64,000 nucleotides of DNA from CAYYTU01 sp964474655 (GTDB lineage: Bacteria; Chloroflexota; Anaerolineae; B4-G1): positions 1-64,000 of the forward strand of contig CAYYTU010000001.1 in assembly GCA_964474655.1 (NCBI GenBank). Reading direction: 5' to 3'. Under the pieces are notes generated by a model. The model was not told where the DNA came from and made no database searches. It saw only the letters and a program-made list of their open reading frames with translations. This document shows, one piece after another, positions 9,624 to 19,145 of the stretch; the stretch's first letter is position 1; every line of letters begins with the position of its first letter. Made by a program: the position numbers and the translations under genes.

Positions 9624-10844
9624 ATGAAACGAATGCGCTTGTGGTTGATAGTTGGGCTTGCAATAACACTTTTAGCCTGCGGAAGGTTCATCCGGTTACA
9701 TTCTTTGTTGTCTGGCCCCTCACCTTCAGGGATGGATGAATCTTTCTTCCCGATAGGGTTTATGGGAGTTTATCAGGAGTCTTCTCGTGATGGGACTTTC
9801 TCAGCAATATCTGATACTTCAATTGAGATTGTCCACGAATTCAAAAGCGTTCAAGAGGTTGCACAGGCGGAATATTATTTGGAGGCAGCTAAAGAATCTG
9901 GTTTAAAAGTTGTTCAAAATATGCCTACCTGCAGGGCATATAACTCACAGTGCCACTCTATTTGTCTTGAGGAGAATGTGGACGTTTGGGGGGAGAGGGA
10001 ATGGGCTGAATTCATCTCTTCTTTGGCCCGTCACGACAATCTGATCGCGTGGTATCTCCCCGATGAGATCGACGATTATGTCGCTGCTGCCGATTTGTAT
10101 CGTTGGGTGCATAAATATGACCCACAAGAGCGACCAGTGTTTGGTAACCCGGGTACCTATCGCCAACTTATTGTCGATTTATTTCCTTCCTTTGCCGATT
10201 TTGTGTGGACAAGTGCTTATCCCAATCATTATGAAGAGCCTCGCGCTTTGGTGATTTACGCGATGAGGCGTGATGCTCAAGCTTGCCGGGATAGAAATAC
10301 ACGGTGGGGAGCCATTTTACAGCTTTTTGACAGTAAAGATTTTGGGGGTACCGGAGGGTATCCAACGGCTCATGAAATACGTAGCGATAGTTATCAATCT
10401 ATAGTGGGTGGGGCTACCGGACTTTGGTACTTCTCCTATGCCCGTGGACAGGATCTCACCGATCTTCTAACAGAGATCGATAAGATATCTAGAGAAATTA
10501 CTGGTCCAGCTGGTCTTGACGAAATCATTCTCTCTCCGACTGTGCCCCAAACTATCACCACTACGATTATCTCTGGGCCGACGGAGAGCCCCCCGGTGCG
10601 CGGTGAGGCCTACGATGCAATCCAGACCTTGCAAAAGGAGCATAATGGGACTCATCTCTTCGCCGTCAATATCGCAGCCGGCACAGTGACGGCGGAGTTC
10701 AGTGGCTTACCGTCAGAGACGATCGAAGTCGAGGTGTTGTTCGAGGAGCGGACGATAGCTGTCTCTGACGGCGCGTTCCGCGATCGCTTCGCCGAATCGG
10801 ACGTCCACATCTATCGCGTCGTTGACGCCGGAGATGACCGCTGA
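9624..10844 (+). CDS. Lipoprotein with glycoside-hydrolase-like barrel
   Basis: 406 aa. Signal peptide with a lipobox (LLACG, Cys about residue 19) followed by a Ser/Pro linker. The body has features of a TIM-barrel glycosidase: LIAWYLPDEIDDY looks like an acid-bearing strand end, and WTSAYPNHYE, GAILQLFDSKDFGGTGG and GGATGLWYFSYARG follow the pattern of later strands. A beta-sandwich-like tail closes the protein. No family can be named with confidence. It is likely exported and involved in trimming or modifying the polysaccharide. Base composition changes strikingly within the gene near 10.5 kb. Confidence 0.6.
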   Translation: MKRMRLWLIVGLAITLLACGRFIRLHSLLSGPSPSGMDESFFPIGFMGVYQESSRDGTFSAISDTSIEIVHEFKSVQEVAQAEYYLEAAKESGLKVVQNMPTCRAYNSQCHSICLEENVDVWGEREWAEFISSLARHDNLIAWYLPDEIDDYVAAADLYRWVHKYDPQERPVFGNPGTYRQLIVDLFPSFADFVWTSAYPNHYEEPRALVIYAMRRDAQACRDRNTRWGAILQLFDSKDFGGTGGYPTAHEIRSDSYQSIVGGATGLWYFSYARGQDLTDLLTEIDKISREITGPAGLDEIILSPTVPQTITTTIISGPTESPPVRGEAYDAIQTLQKEHNGTHLFAVNIAAGTVTAEFSGLPSETIEVEVLFEERTIAVSDGAFRDRFAESDVHIYRVVDAGDDR

Positions 10845-10893
10845 TGAGACGGATGAGTTTCATTGAGAGAGACGATGGGAAGGAGATCGGCCG

Positions 10894-11751
10894 ATGAGTA
10901 AGCGGTATCTGGGCCTTGGCTTTGGCATCCTGCTTGTACTCTCGCTGTTGCTGGCGATTGTGTTCGGGCTGCGTCTCTTGAACTGGCTCAAGCACCGGCT
11001 GGCTTCCCCGTTGCCGGTTGAGAATGAGCCGCTGGAGAGCGGTGGAGTTTATGAGGATGTAATCTTCTTGCATCACTCCGTGGGGCGTAATCTGATCGAA
11101 CAAGGAAATGTGCGCTCCTTGTTTACTCAGGCAGGGTATCAGTTCTGGGACCACGATTACAACACCATCGGACTGACGCGACCGGATGGCACGCGTACGC
11201 ATACGAGCTATGGTATTCCCGGCGGCGATGGCGGGGGCAACACGGACCCCGAAGGGTTGGCTGCTATGTTCGCTCAACCAGTGCACGATCCTCCAGATAA
11301 CGCCTTTAGCCGTTTGCTCCAGCACGAGGTGCTGATCTTCAAGTCGTGCTTCCCCAATAGCGCGATCACAGGCGATGATATGCTCGAGCAGCAAAAGCGC
11401 TGGTATCTTCAAATACGCGAGGTCATCGACCAGCATCCCGATAAGTTATTCATCTTTCTCACATCTCCGCCTCTTCATCCAGCAGCAACGACCCAAGAGG
11501 AGGCTGCCAGGGCGCGTGCACTGGCGAACTGGTTGGCCTCGGATGCATTCTTGGCCGGGCATTCTAACCTCTTCGTTTTTGATTTCTTCGACCTGTTGGC
11601 CGATCAGGATACGGATATGCTCAGGCGTGACTACCAACGAGATCTAGATGAAGCGGACTCGCACCCCAATGCAAAAGCCAATCGGACGGTCGGGCTGCTC
11701 TTGGTCGATTTCGTTGACGAGGCGATTCGGGCGTATCGGTCTGACCATTGA
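10894..11751 (+). CDS. Membrane-anchored SGNH/GDSL-like protein
   Basis: 285 aa. One N-terminal membrane anchor (about 6-30). The catalytic-type regions are VIFLHHSVGRNLIEQG, IFKSCFPNSAI and the C-terminal DEADSHPNAKAN, which may supply the Ser and the Asp/His of an SGNH-type esterase. The lack of a classic GDS makes the assignment tentative. AAGGAG lies upstream of ATG. The position between the lipoprotein and the aminotransferase suggests deacetylation or acetylation of the exported glycan, but no substrate can be read. Confidence 0.55.
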   Translation: MSKRYLGLGFGILLVLSLLLAIVFGLRLLNWLKHRLASPLPVENEPLESGGVYEDVIFLHHSVGRNLIEQGNVRSLFTQAGYQFWDHDYNTIGLTRPDGTRTHTSYGIPGGDGGGNTDPEGLAAMFAQPVHDPPDNAFSRLLQHEVLIFKSCFPNSAITGDDMLEQQKRWYLQIREVIDQHPDKLFIFLTSPPLHPAATTQEEAARARALANWLASDAFLAGHSNLFVFDFFDLLADQDTDMLRRDYQRDLDEADSHPNAKANRTVGLLLVDFVDEAIRAYRSDH

Positions 11752-11784
11752 GCGCCCTTTAGGCGGAAATCAAGGAGGTAAACG

Positions 11785-12987
11785 ATGGTAACACGACAGA
11801 TGACGATGGACTCGGTTGAGACGCTGGTGCGAAGGGACCTCCTTCCCTTTAATCAACCCGACATCGAGCAAGCGGAGATAGAGGAGGTGGTTGACGCTCT
11901 ACGCTCCGGCTGGATCACGACGGGGCCGAAGACGAAGGCGTTCGAGCGACGCTTTGCAGAGTACGTCGGTGCGCGGCACGCGATTGCGGTCAATTCGTGC
12001 ACCGGGGGCTTACACGTGGCCTTGGCTGCAGCGGATATAGGCCCTGGAGACGAGGTGATCGTGCCGACGATGACGTTCTGCGCCACGGCTAACGTGGTGG
12101 TCCATCAAGGGGCCACGCCGGTTCTCGTGGACGTGGAACCCGATACGCTCAACATTGATCCCTGGTGCCTGGAGGCTGCTCTGACGGATCGCACCCGGGC
12201 TGTGATACCGGTCCATCTCTACGGACATCCTTGTGATATGGATCAGATCGGCGAGATCGCTACGGCGCACGATCTGCTCGTGATCGAAGACGCGGCGCAC
12301 GCTGTGGCTGCCGAATGGCGCGGAGAGAGGATTGGTTCGCTCAGCCCGGCCACGGTGTTTAGTTTCTACGCCACGAAGAACCTCACCACTGCTGAAGGAG
12401 GGATGATAACGACCGATAGTGATGAATATGCAGAGCGCATGCGCATCTGGACCCTTCATGGCATCAGCCGTGATGCCTGGAAGCGCTATTCCGCTGAGGG
12501 GTCATGGTATTATGAAGTCTCTGTCCCTGGATTCAAGTATAATCTCACAGACTTGCAGGCGGCGCTGGGTCTCCATCAACTGGCCCGTCTGGAGTCGATG
12601 ACACGGCGGCGAGCGGAGTTAGCCGCCGGGTATGACGAGGGGCTGTCCGTCTTGCAAGAGATCGAGCTGCCAGCTGTACGCGACGGTATCCGGCACGCCT
12701 GGCATCTCTATCCGATTCGCTTACAGTTGGAACGGCTGACCATCGACCGTGCCGAGTTTATCGAGCAGTTGAAGGCCGAAGGTATCGGCACTTCGGTCCA
12801 CTTCATCCCTCTCCATCGCCACCCCTACTATCGGGAGCGCTTTGGCTTCTGCCCCGTTGACTTCCCCGTCGCGGACGCTGCTTACGAGCGTCTGATCTCA
12901 CTCCCTCTGTACACTCGGATGAGTGAACAGGATGTGGACGACGTCGTCGAGGCTGTGCGGCGCGTCGTACAACGCAATCAAGCATAG
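11785..12987 (+). CDS. DegT/DnrJ/EryC1/StrS aminotransferase
   Basis: 400 aa, PLP-dependent sugar aminotransferase of fold type I. It shows the DegT-family start LPFNQPDIEQAEIEEVVDAL, AVNSCTGGLHVAL, the Asp that contacts the pyridine ring in VIEDAAHAV, and the Schiff-base Lys198 in SFYATKNLTTAEGG. The substrate would be a keto-sugar nucleotide, plausibly the 4-keto product of the dehydratase encoded at 17042. AAGGAGG is correctly spaced before ATG. Confidence 0.92.
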   Translation: MVTRQMTMDSVETLVRRDLLPFNQPDIEQAEIEEVVDALRSGWITTGPKTKAFERRFAEYVGARHAIAVNSCTGGLHVALAAADIGPGDEVIVPTMTFCATANVVVHQGATPVLVDVEPDTLNIDPWCLEAALTDRTRAVIPVHLYGHPCDMDQIGEIATAHDLLVIEDAAHAVAAEWRGERIGSLSPATVFSFYATKNLTTAEGGMITTDSDEYAERMRIWTLHGISRDAWKRYSAEGSWYYEVSVPGFKYNLTDLQAALGLHQLARLESMTRRRAELAAGYDEGLSVLQEIELPAVRDGIRHAWHLYPIRLQLERLTIDRAEFIEQLKAEGIGTSVHFIPLHRHPYYRERFGFCPVDFPVADAAYERLISLPLYTRMSEQDVDDVVEAVRRVVQRNQA

Positions 12988-13017
12988 TTTAGTTAAAAAC
13001 AGTTCAAAAGGAGAAGA

Positions 13018-16000
13018 ATGATGAGAAGCAGGAAAACGTCTGTGGTCTTGGCTGTAGGGTTAGGATTGTCGCTGGTCTTTCTGTGGCTTATGGGGGCCAG
13101 CTTGCCGAACGTCGTGCACGCGGCCGATTTTACTGTGACTACGACAGCTGACGAAAACGACGGTAGCTGTACGCCTGGACATTGTTCGCTGCGGGAAGCG
13201 ATCATCGCGGCTAACAGCAATAACGAAAATGACACCATTTTCCTGGAAGATGAGACGTACACACTTGTCATTACCGGGACGGAGGAGGATGATTCCGCGA
13301 CCGGTGACCTTGATGTTTTCGGTCACACCGCCGGCTCGTTGACCATCAGTGGAGAAGGTTCCGATCAGACGATCATTGATGCGGATGGGATCGACCGTGT
13401 TCTCCAAGTTCACTATGAAGCCGATGTGACCATATCCGGTGTTACGATCCGCGGCGGCAGTGTGACCACTGGCGTAATAGATGGCGGTGGTATCTACTTC
13501 CAGTCGGGCAGCCTCGTTCTCAATGACGTCATCGTCGAGGATAACCATGCCGACAAATACGGCGGCGGCATCTTCATCGATCAGGGCCAACTGACGCTGA
13601 ACAGCGGTCAGATTCGCAGCAACACCGCAGATGAGGGGGGCGGTGGAGTATACGTCAACAGATCTAGCGCCGTCTTCGACCAAGCTGGCGACAGCGATGT
13701 GGCCTCTAATGGAACCAATCTTCAGGGCGGTGGTGTCTTCGTTGCCTCCGGACAGGCGCTGTTCAGCGCCGGAGAGGTGCGTGACAACACAGCTGAGACC
13801 GATGGCGGTGGGGTCTACGTCGGGTCTGGTCAGATTACTTTGGACGGTGGTGAGATCTATGATAACTCCGCGAGCAACGACGGCGGAGGAGTAGGAGTCG
13901 ATGCTGGTGCCGTGATTATGAGCACCGGGCAGATCCGCGATAACACGGCTGATGGACGCGGTGGCGGTGTGTTCCTCAATGGAAGTGATGCTACTTTCGA
14001 CCTCAGCGGGGATGGTCTTGTGGTCGGAAACGAGGCTGCCAGTGGCGGCGGCGTCTTCATCAATGCTGGAGATATGACGTTCAGTGGAGGCGAAATCGTG
14101 ACCAACAGCGTCTCCGCCGACGGTGGTGGCGTCTATGTGAACGAAGCGGACGCGATGTTCGAGATGAGTGACACAGGCATCCTGGCTGGCAACGAAGCTC
14201 TCAGTGGCCTTGGTGGCGGGCTTCACGTCCACTATGGCACAGCCAACGTGACCGGGGGGCGCATTTACCAAAACACGGGCGACGACGGCGGAGGAGTATA
14301 TGTCCATCAGGGGGTTCTGGGTCTGAGCCGAGTGGCGGTCAGCGACAACGTCGCCGTCCGCGGCGCGGGCCTCTTCAACGCGAATGGTACCTTGACCATC
14401 GTCAACTCAACCGTGAGCGGTAACGCGACCGATGATCTTGGTGTTTATGCGACTGGTGGCAGTGGCGGTGGCCTCTTCAACGGCGGCGACGCGGCCACAA
14501 CGACGATCACACACTCGACTTTCGTCAGCAACACCGCGAACACAGATGTCACCTGGCCCTGGGGGGCGGGCGGCATTGATGGAATCAGTGGCACGGTCAG
14601 TCTCCGGAGCACGGTCGTTGCTTATAATCAGCGAGTTGACACCCTGGTCAATTGTGTTGGAACCCCGATCTCAAACGGCTACAATATGGACGATGATGGG
14701 TCGTGCAACCTTGTCGATACCACGGACATATCGAACACCGACCCGCTGCTCGGTCCATTGGCCGACAACGGCGGCGGCAATCAGACGCACGCCCTGCTGT
14801 CCGGCAGCCCAGCCGTTGACGCTGCTGCTTGCGTCGCCAGCGTGACCACCGACCAGCGTGGTGTCTCGCGCCCGCAAGGCGCTGGCTGTGACATCGGAGC
14901 CTACGAGGCGGGGCTTGACGTCTTCCTGCATAAGACCGTCGACGACGAGACGCCTGACCCCGGGCAACTGATCACCTACACGATCGTGGTCGAGAACAAC
15001 GGCGAGAGCGGTATCACCGGCGGAGTGATCTCTGATACGCTGGACAACAGATTGAACTTCGTTGGGCCGGTCACGCTCGATCCCTCATCTGCTGGCACCA
15101 CGGGTACCCCACCCACGCTGGTCAGTGGTCTGACCCTCGCCGCGGGTGAGTCGGTCACCGTTACGTTCGCCGTCACGGTCGACACCGGACTCGCTGGAGG
15201 AACGGTTGTCGATAACGTCGCTGCTCTCACCAGCGCCGAGGTGGTGACGCCTCAAACGGACGCGGTGGAGGTGACGGTCAGCAACGTCGCGCCGGTGGCG
15301 GGCGATGCAACTTTCTCCACCAACGAACATACGTCTATTCAGCGTATGCTTCCGGCCGAGGATGCCAACGGTGATGACTTGACCTACGGCCTGCTGACGA
15401 CGCCGATCACCGGCACGCTGGTGCTTGATGATGACACGATCGGTGCGTTCACCTACACGCCCACCGTCAGCGCCGACGACTACGAGGTCACTTTCTTTTA
15501 CATCGTGACCGACACTGGCGCGCTGGGCGATACGGGCGCTATCACCGTTTCTGTCCACGTGGGGAATGATCCGCCGGTGGCTCACGATGACAGTGTTTCC
15601 ACCGACGAGGATACGCCCGTCACGGGCACGGTGATGGTCGATGACCTTGATCCTGATGAAATTTTCACCTACGCTGTCTCCACCGATCCGACTTACGGTC
15701 AGGCCAGTGTTGATGCAAACAGCGGGCTGTGGACGTATACGCCGGTCAATCGTATGAGCGACTATACCGATGTCTTCATCTTTATGGTGACCGACTCTGG
15801 TGGCAACACCGACACCGCCACGATTACAGTCGAGGTCGAAGCCGACAATGACCCGCCGGTGGCCAGTGATGCAAACTTTTCCATCGACAGCGACGATACG
15901 GCCACGGGCGTCATCTCCGTCACAGACCCGGACACGGACGAGATGTCGTGGACCTTTGACCTCGTCCAGCAGCCTGATCTTGGCTCTGTTGCTCTCAATT

Positions 16001-16191
16001 CTAGTTCCGGCGTCTGGGAATATGAACCGAGCCCCGAGGCCGCGCAGGGCTATACCGATACGTTCGGTGTCACGGTGACCGACTCTGGCGACAACACCGA
16101 CACCGCCACGATCACAGTCAATGTACGATGGGTGGCTGAGGCCGAGGATCTATACTTCATCTACCTGCCGCTGGTGAGCAACAGCTCGTAA
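13018..16191 (+). CDS. Secreted beta-helix surface protein with CSLREA, DUF11 and cadherin-like repeats
   Basis: 1057 aa. Signal peptide (about 1-35), then the CSLREAIIAAN motif of the CSLREA domain, then a long parallel beta-helix (about 80-560) made of degenerate GGGVYV/GGGVF repeats. A choice-of-anchor-Q-like segment (GPLADNGGGNQTHALLSGSP...) follows near 580-625. Next come a DUF11-type domain (about 635-760) and three cadherin/Ig-like repeats each beginning near DPPVA. It ends IYLPLVSNSS, the same kind of tail as the protein at 19146. No enzymatic residue is obvious; adhesion or cell-surface structure is the best guess. AAGGAG precedes ATG; a second ATG follows directly. Confidence 0.85.
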   Translation: MMRSRKTSVVLAVGLGLSLVFLWLMGASLPNVVHAADFTVTTTADENDGSCTPGHCSLREAIIAANSNNENDTIFLEDETYTLVITGTEEDDSATGDLDVFGHTAGSLTISGEGSDQTIIDADGIDRVLQVHYEADVTISGVTIRGGSVTTGVIDGGGIYFQSGSLVLNDVIVEDNHADKYGGGIFIDQGQLTLNSGQIRSNTADEGGGGVYVNRSSAVFDQAGDSDVASNGTNLQGGGVFVASGQALFSAGEVRDNTAETDGGGVYVGSGQITLDGGEIYDNSASNDGGGVGVDAGAVIMSTGQIRDNTADGRGGGVFLNGSDATFDLSGDGLVVGNEAASGGGVFINAGDMTFSGGEIVTNSVSADGGGVYVNEADAMFEMSDTGILAGNEALSGLGGGLHVHYGTANVTGGRIYQNTGDDGGGVYVHQGVLGLSRVAVSDNVAVRGAGLFNANGTLTIVNSTVSGNATDDLGVYATGGSGGGLFNGGDAATTTITHSTFVSNTANTDVTWPWGAGGIDGISGTVSLRSTVVAYNQRVDTLVNCVGTPISNGYNMDDDGSCNLVDTTDISNTDPLLGPLADNGGGNQTHALLSGSPAVDAAACVASVTTDQRGVSRPQGAGCDIGAYEAGLDVFLHKTVDDETPDPGQLITYTIVVENNGESGITGGVISDTLDNRLNFVGPVTLDPSSAGTTGTPPTLVSGLTLAAGESVTVTFAVTVDTGLAGGTVVDNVAALTSAEVVTPQTDAVEVTVSNVAPVAGDATFSTNEHTSIQRMLPAEDANGDDLTYGLLTTPITGTLVLDDDTIGAFTYTPTVSADDYEVTFFYIVTDTGALGDTGAITVSVHVGNDPPVAHDDSVSTDEDTPVTGTVMVDDLDPDEIFTYAVSTDPTYGQASVDANSGLWTYTPVNRMSDYTDVFIFMVTDSGGNTDTATITVEVEADNDPPVASDANFSIDSDDTATGVISVTDPDTDEMSWTFDLVQQPDLGSVALNSSSGVWEYEPSPEAAQGYTDTFGVTVTDSGDNTDTATITVNVRWVAEAEDLYFIYLPLVSNSS

Positions 16192-16228
16192 TCTGGTCCT
16201 GGTAATAACGCAAGCGTGACGGAAACAC

Positions 16229-16261
16229 GGCCCCCTGGCAGCATCGCCAGGGGGCCTTTTT
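16229..16261 (+). terminator. Rho-independent terminator after the beta-helix gene
   Basis: A perfect 11-bp GC-rich stem (GGCCCCCTGGC, loop AGCATC, GCCAGGGGGCC) is followed immediately by TTTTTGTTT. It lies 38 bases past the stop at 16191 and should end the first polysaccharide transcript. Confidence 0.93.
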
Positions 16262-16289
16262 GTTTCACAAGTTTTTAGTTTTTTCGATA

Positions 16290-16317
16290 CTTCCTTTCTA
16301 CGCCTGCCCTGTATAAT
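16290..16317 (+). promoter_or_regulatory. Candidate promoter for the sugar-transferase operon
   Basis: A perfect TATAAT at 16312-16317 stands between the terminator and the next start codon. The -35 region is poor (no TTGACA-like hexamer at 16-18 bases). The spacing to the ATG at 16358 leaves a leader of about 35 bases with GGGAGGTG. Confidence 0.5.
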
Positions 16318-16357
16318 GCAAATGTAGATTGAAAGACATCATTCAAGGGAGGTGGAT

Positions 16358-16996
16358 ATGTCGACCGTGGTGGATTTGAGGGTTGGCCAATGTTATCGAC
16401 AGCCGGCGTCTAAACGAGTTTTTGACCTGATCGTGGCTTCATTGGGCTTGATTATACTGGCGCCTGTCTTGGCGGTGATTGCGGTTTTGATCAAACTGGA
16501 TTCATCGGGCCCGGTCTTCTTCAGAGGAGAACGCGTGGGGCAATATGGCGAAATCTTCCACATCCTCAAGTTTAGGAGTATGATCCCCGACGCTCCTCAG
16601 AAGGGCCCTGCTATCACCTGCAAGGACGACCCGCGGATCACGCGCGTGGGCCGGCTTCTGCGCAACACCAAGCTGGATGAACTGCCGAGCTTGGTCAACG
16701 TCTTGCGAGGCGAGATGAGCTTGGTCGGCCCCAGGCCAGAGACCCCGGTCTGGGTCAGGCGCTACACTGCCGATCAACAACGCGTTTTGTGCGTCAAGCC
16801 TGGCATCACAGGTCTGGCTCAGGTCAAATACCGGAGCGAAGAATCGTTGTTAAGCGGTGAGAACCTGGAACAGGAGTATCTGAAGATTATGGACGATAAG
16901 TTGCGCATTGATCTCAACTACGTGGCGGATGCTTCGCCTTTCTTGGACTTATTTGTCCTCATCAACACGGCCCGCGCGCTTGTACGGAGCGCTTAG
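16358..16996 (+). CDS. Initiating sugar-phosphate transferase (WcaJ/PglC family)
   Basis: 212 aa. Transfers a sugar-1-phosphate from a nucleotide sugar to undecaprenyl phosphate, the first membrane step of polysaccharide synthesis. One hydrophobic hairpin segment (about 25-50) is followed by the family signature: GPVFFRGERVGQYGEIFHIL, KFRSM, the RRTKLDELP-type motif (here RNTKLDELPSLVNVL), GEMSLVGPRPE and KPGITGLAQV. It is a short PglC-like form lacking the extra N-terminal membrane domain. ATG 16358 has GGGAGGTG six bases upstream, better than GTG 16352. Confidence 0.93.
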   Translation: MSTVVDLRVGQCYRQPASKRVFDLIVASLGLIILAPVLAVIAVLIKLDSSGPVFFRGERVGQYGEIFHILKFRSMIPDAPQKGPAITCKDDPRITRVGRLLRNTKLDELPSLVNVLRGEMSLVGPRPETPVWVRRYTADQQRVLCVKPGITGLAQVKYRSEESLLSGENLEQEYLKIMDDKLRIDLNYVADASPFLDLFVLINTARALVRSA

Positions 16997-17041
16997 GCCA
17001 GAGCGCCTGGCTGACCGTCGTTTCTCATTGGAGGTATTTAC

Positions 17042-19123
17042 GTGGTAGCTCATAATCAAGGAATCTTCAGACAACACATCCCCTGGATCGACCGGGATGG
17101 TTATCGTATCTCTCTCTTCAACCAGTATGTCCGTCGGGTTTTGCTCGATTGGCTGATTATTCCCTTGGCCTATTATATGGGGTGGTTCATTCGCTTCGAC
17201 GGTCAGGTTCCGGTGGAGGAATGGTATGCCCTGACGCGCTACATCGTGCCGATCGCCTTGGTTTACCTGGTCGTCAACGCTGGGTTTGGGCTCTACCGCC
17301 GCCTGTGGGCCTATGCCAGCTTTCGCGATGTCATTCTGCTGACCAAGGCGGTTGCGGTGAGCATGCTGATTCTGTTGCTGGTCAACTACGCTTTCACTTT
17401 CCGGTATGGCTATCGCTTGCCGACCGGCGGACTCATCATCGGCAGCTTGCTGAACCTGACGCTTTCCACGGTTGTCAAGTACCGGCGACAGCTGATGAAC
17501 ATCTTCTTCTCTGCGGGGCTTCGCTCGCCCCAAACCGGTGCGGAACGGGTGTTGATCGTGGGCGTCAGTGAGGAAGCTCAACAACTGGCGACTCAGATCT
17601 ACCTTGGACATAGCGAGATGGCGTATGAGTTGGTCGGCTTCGTGGTCGATGACCCGAAATGGCAGGGTATGAACATCAACGGCGTAGAGGTGCTCGGGAC
17701 GGCCGATCGCATTCCGGACATAGTGCGCGATAAGCGTATCGATGTCATTGTGATCGCGCGGCGAGTCTCTGACGACGATACTATCTGGTCACTTGTCTCT
17801 ACGTGCCGAGAAACATCAGCCCAGGTCAAGATCTTGCCAGATCTGGTTGAGGTGATTGAGGGCCGGTATGAGGACCCGCTGGCGCTCCGGGACGTCAACC
17901 TGGATGACGTCTTGGGCCGTGTTCCTGTCTCCATCGACGAGAAGGCCTGCGAGCGCATTCTGTCTGGTAAAGTGGTCTTGGTGACGGGGGCGGCCGGTTC
18001 TATCGGCTCTGAGCTCTGTCGCCAGATTTTGCGTTTCAACCCGCGGTTGTTGTTGGCTCTGGATAATAACGAGACTGGGTTGTATGAGCTGGATCTGGAG
18101 CTTAATCGGAATGGACGATCTCCGTTACGGCTGATGATGGCTGACGTTTCCGATTGGCGCAAGGTGAATTGGGTCTTTGCGCAATACAAGCCCCAGGCGG
18201 TCTTCCACGCGGCGGCTTACAAGCACGTGCCACTGGTAGAGGCCCACCCCGAGGAGGCGGTGCGGGTCAACTTGTTGGGGACGATCATCGTCAGTGAGGC
18301 GGCCCACGAGCATCGGACGGAGCGCTTCGTCTTCATCTCCACGGACAAAGCGGTTAAGCCTGGCAACGTGATGGGCGCCAGCAAGCGCATCGGCGAGCTC
18401 TGGATGGAGTCGATGGCTCAGCAGAGCGAGACCATCTTCACCGCAGTGCGGTTTGGAAACGTGATCGGGAGCCGCGGCAGCGTCTTGCCCACCTTCAAGT
18501 GGCAGATCGAATCGGGCGGCCCGGTCACGGTCACCCATCCGGAGATGTATCGTTACTTCTTGAGTATCCCCGAAGCGGTCAATCTGGTGCTTCAAGCGGC
18601 GTCGTTTAGTCAGGGAGGGGACATCTTCATGCTGGATATGGGTGAGGAAATCTCCATCTTGGAACTTGCTCAACGGATGATCCGCTTGAAGGGTCTGCGC
18701 GTCCAGAAGGACATTGGAATTGAGTTCGTGGGGATGCGTCCCGGTGAGAAGCTGCACGAGGACCTCTCGTACACGGGCGAGTACAGGGAAGAGACCTCCC
18801 ACCCGCGCATTTACAGCTTACGCAGCCCCTATCGGCCCATCGAACACGATGTTCTTTTGGGGGCTGCGTTGATTCTTTCTGATAGTTTGCGCATCCCCGG
18901 TAAGCGGGAGTGCGTGCATAAGGCGCTCTTCGAGGTGGCCTCTCGCGATATCGAGGACTTCCTCCATCTGCTCACCGGGATCGATATGACGAAGCCCTGG
19001 TACCGTTGGATTGAACCTACGGCGCTCCCGGCCAAAGAGATGTGTGAGGTTTTCGATCCCCAAATGTTACCATCCGCCGAAGAGGAGTATCCTGTAGCGG
19101 TACTGAGCGCCGGGACTGTGTGA
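17042..19123 (+). CDS. Polysaccharide NDP-sugar 4,6-dehydratase (CapD/PglF/WbpM family)
   Basis: 693 aa. Four membrane segments (about 33-145) precede a CoA-binding-like Rossmann region (about 168-290, starting RVLIVGVSEEAQ). The SDR catalytic domain starts with the NAD(P) motif TGAAGSIGSEL (315-325), with HAAAYKHVPL and ISTDKAVKPGNVMGASKR. In this long family the usual Tyr is replaced by Met in MGASKR, as seen here. The product, a 4-keto-6-deoxy sugar nucleotide, would feed an aminotransferase such as the one at 11785. GTG start follows GGAGG. Confidence 0.92.
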   Translation: MVAHNQGIFRQHIPWIDRDGYRISLFNQYVRRVLLDWLIIPLAYYMGWFIRFDGQVPVEEWYALTRYIVPIALVYLVVNAGFGLYRRLWAYASFRDVILLTKAVAVSMLILLLVNYAFTFRYGYRLPTGGLIIGSLLNLTLSTVVKYRRQLMNIFFSAGLRSPQTGAERVLIVGVSEEAQQLATQIYLGHSEMAYELVGFVVDDPKWQGMNINGVEVLGTADRIPDIVRDKRIDVIVIARRVSDDDTIWSLVSTCRETSAQVKILPDLVEVIEGRYEDPLALRDVNLDDVLGRVPVSIDEKACERILSGKVVLVTGAAGSIGSELCRQILRFNPRLLLALDNNETGLYELDLELNRNGRSPLRLMMADVSDWRKVNWVFAQYKPQAVFHAAAYKHVPLVEAHPEEAVRVNLLGTIIVSEAAHEHRTERFVFISTDKAVKPGNVMGASKRIGELWMESMAQQSETIFTAVRFGNVIGSRGSVLPTFKWQIESGGPVTVTHPEMYRYFLSIPEAVNLVLQAASFSQGGDIFMLDMGEEISILELAQRMIRLKGLRVQKDIGIEFVGMRPGEKLHEDLSYTGEYREETSHPRIYSLRSPYRPIEHDVLLGAALILSDSLRIPGKRECVHKALFEVASRDIEDFLHLLTGIDMTKPWYRWIEPTALPAKEMCEVFDPQMLPSAEEEYPVAVLSAGTV

Positions 19124-19145
19124 TGAAATTAAGGAGCGAATCTCA

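Noticed and set aside
13060..14307. 415-codon antisense frame over the beta-helix gene
   Set aside because: It mirrors the repetitive GGC/GAC-rich beta-helix coding sequence; the sense strand has a clear domain series and ribosome site.
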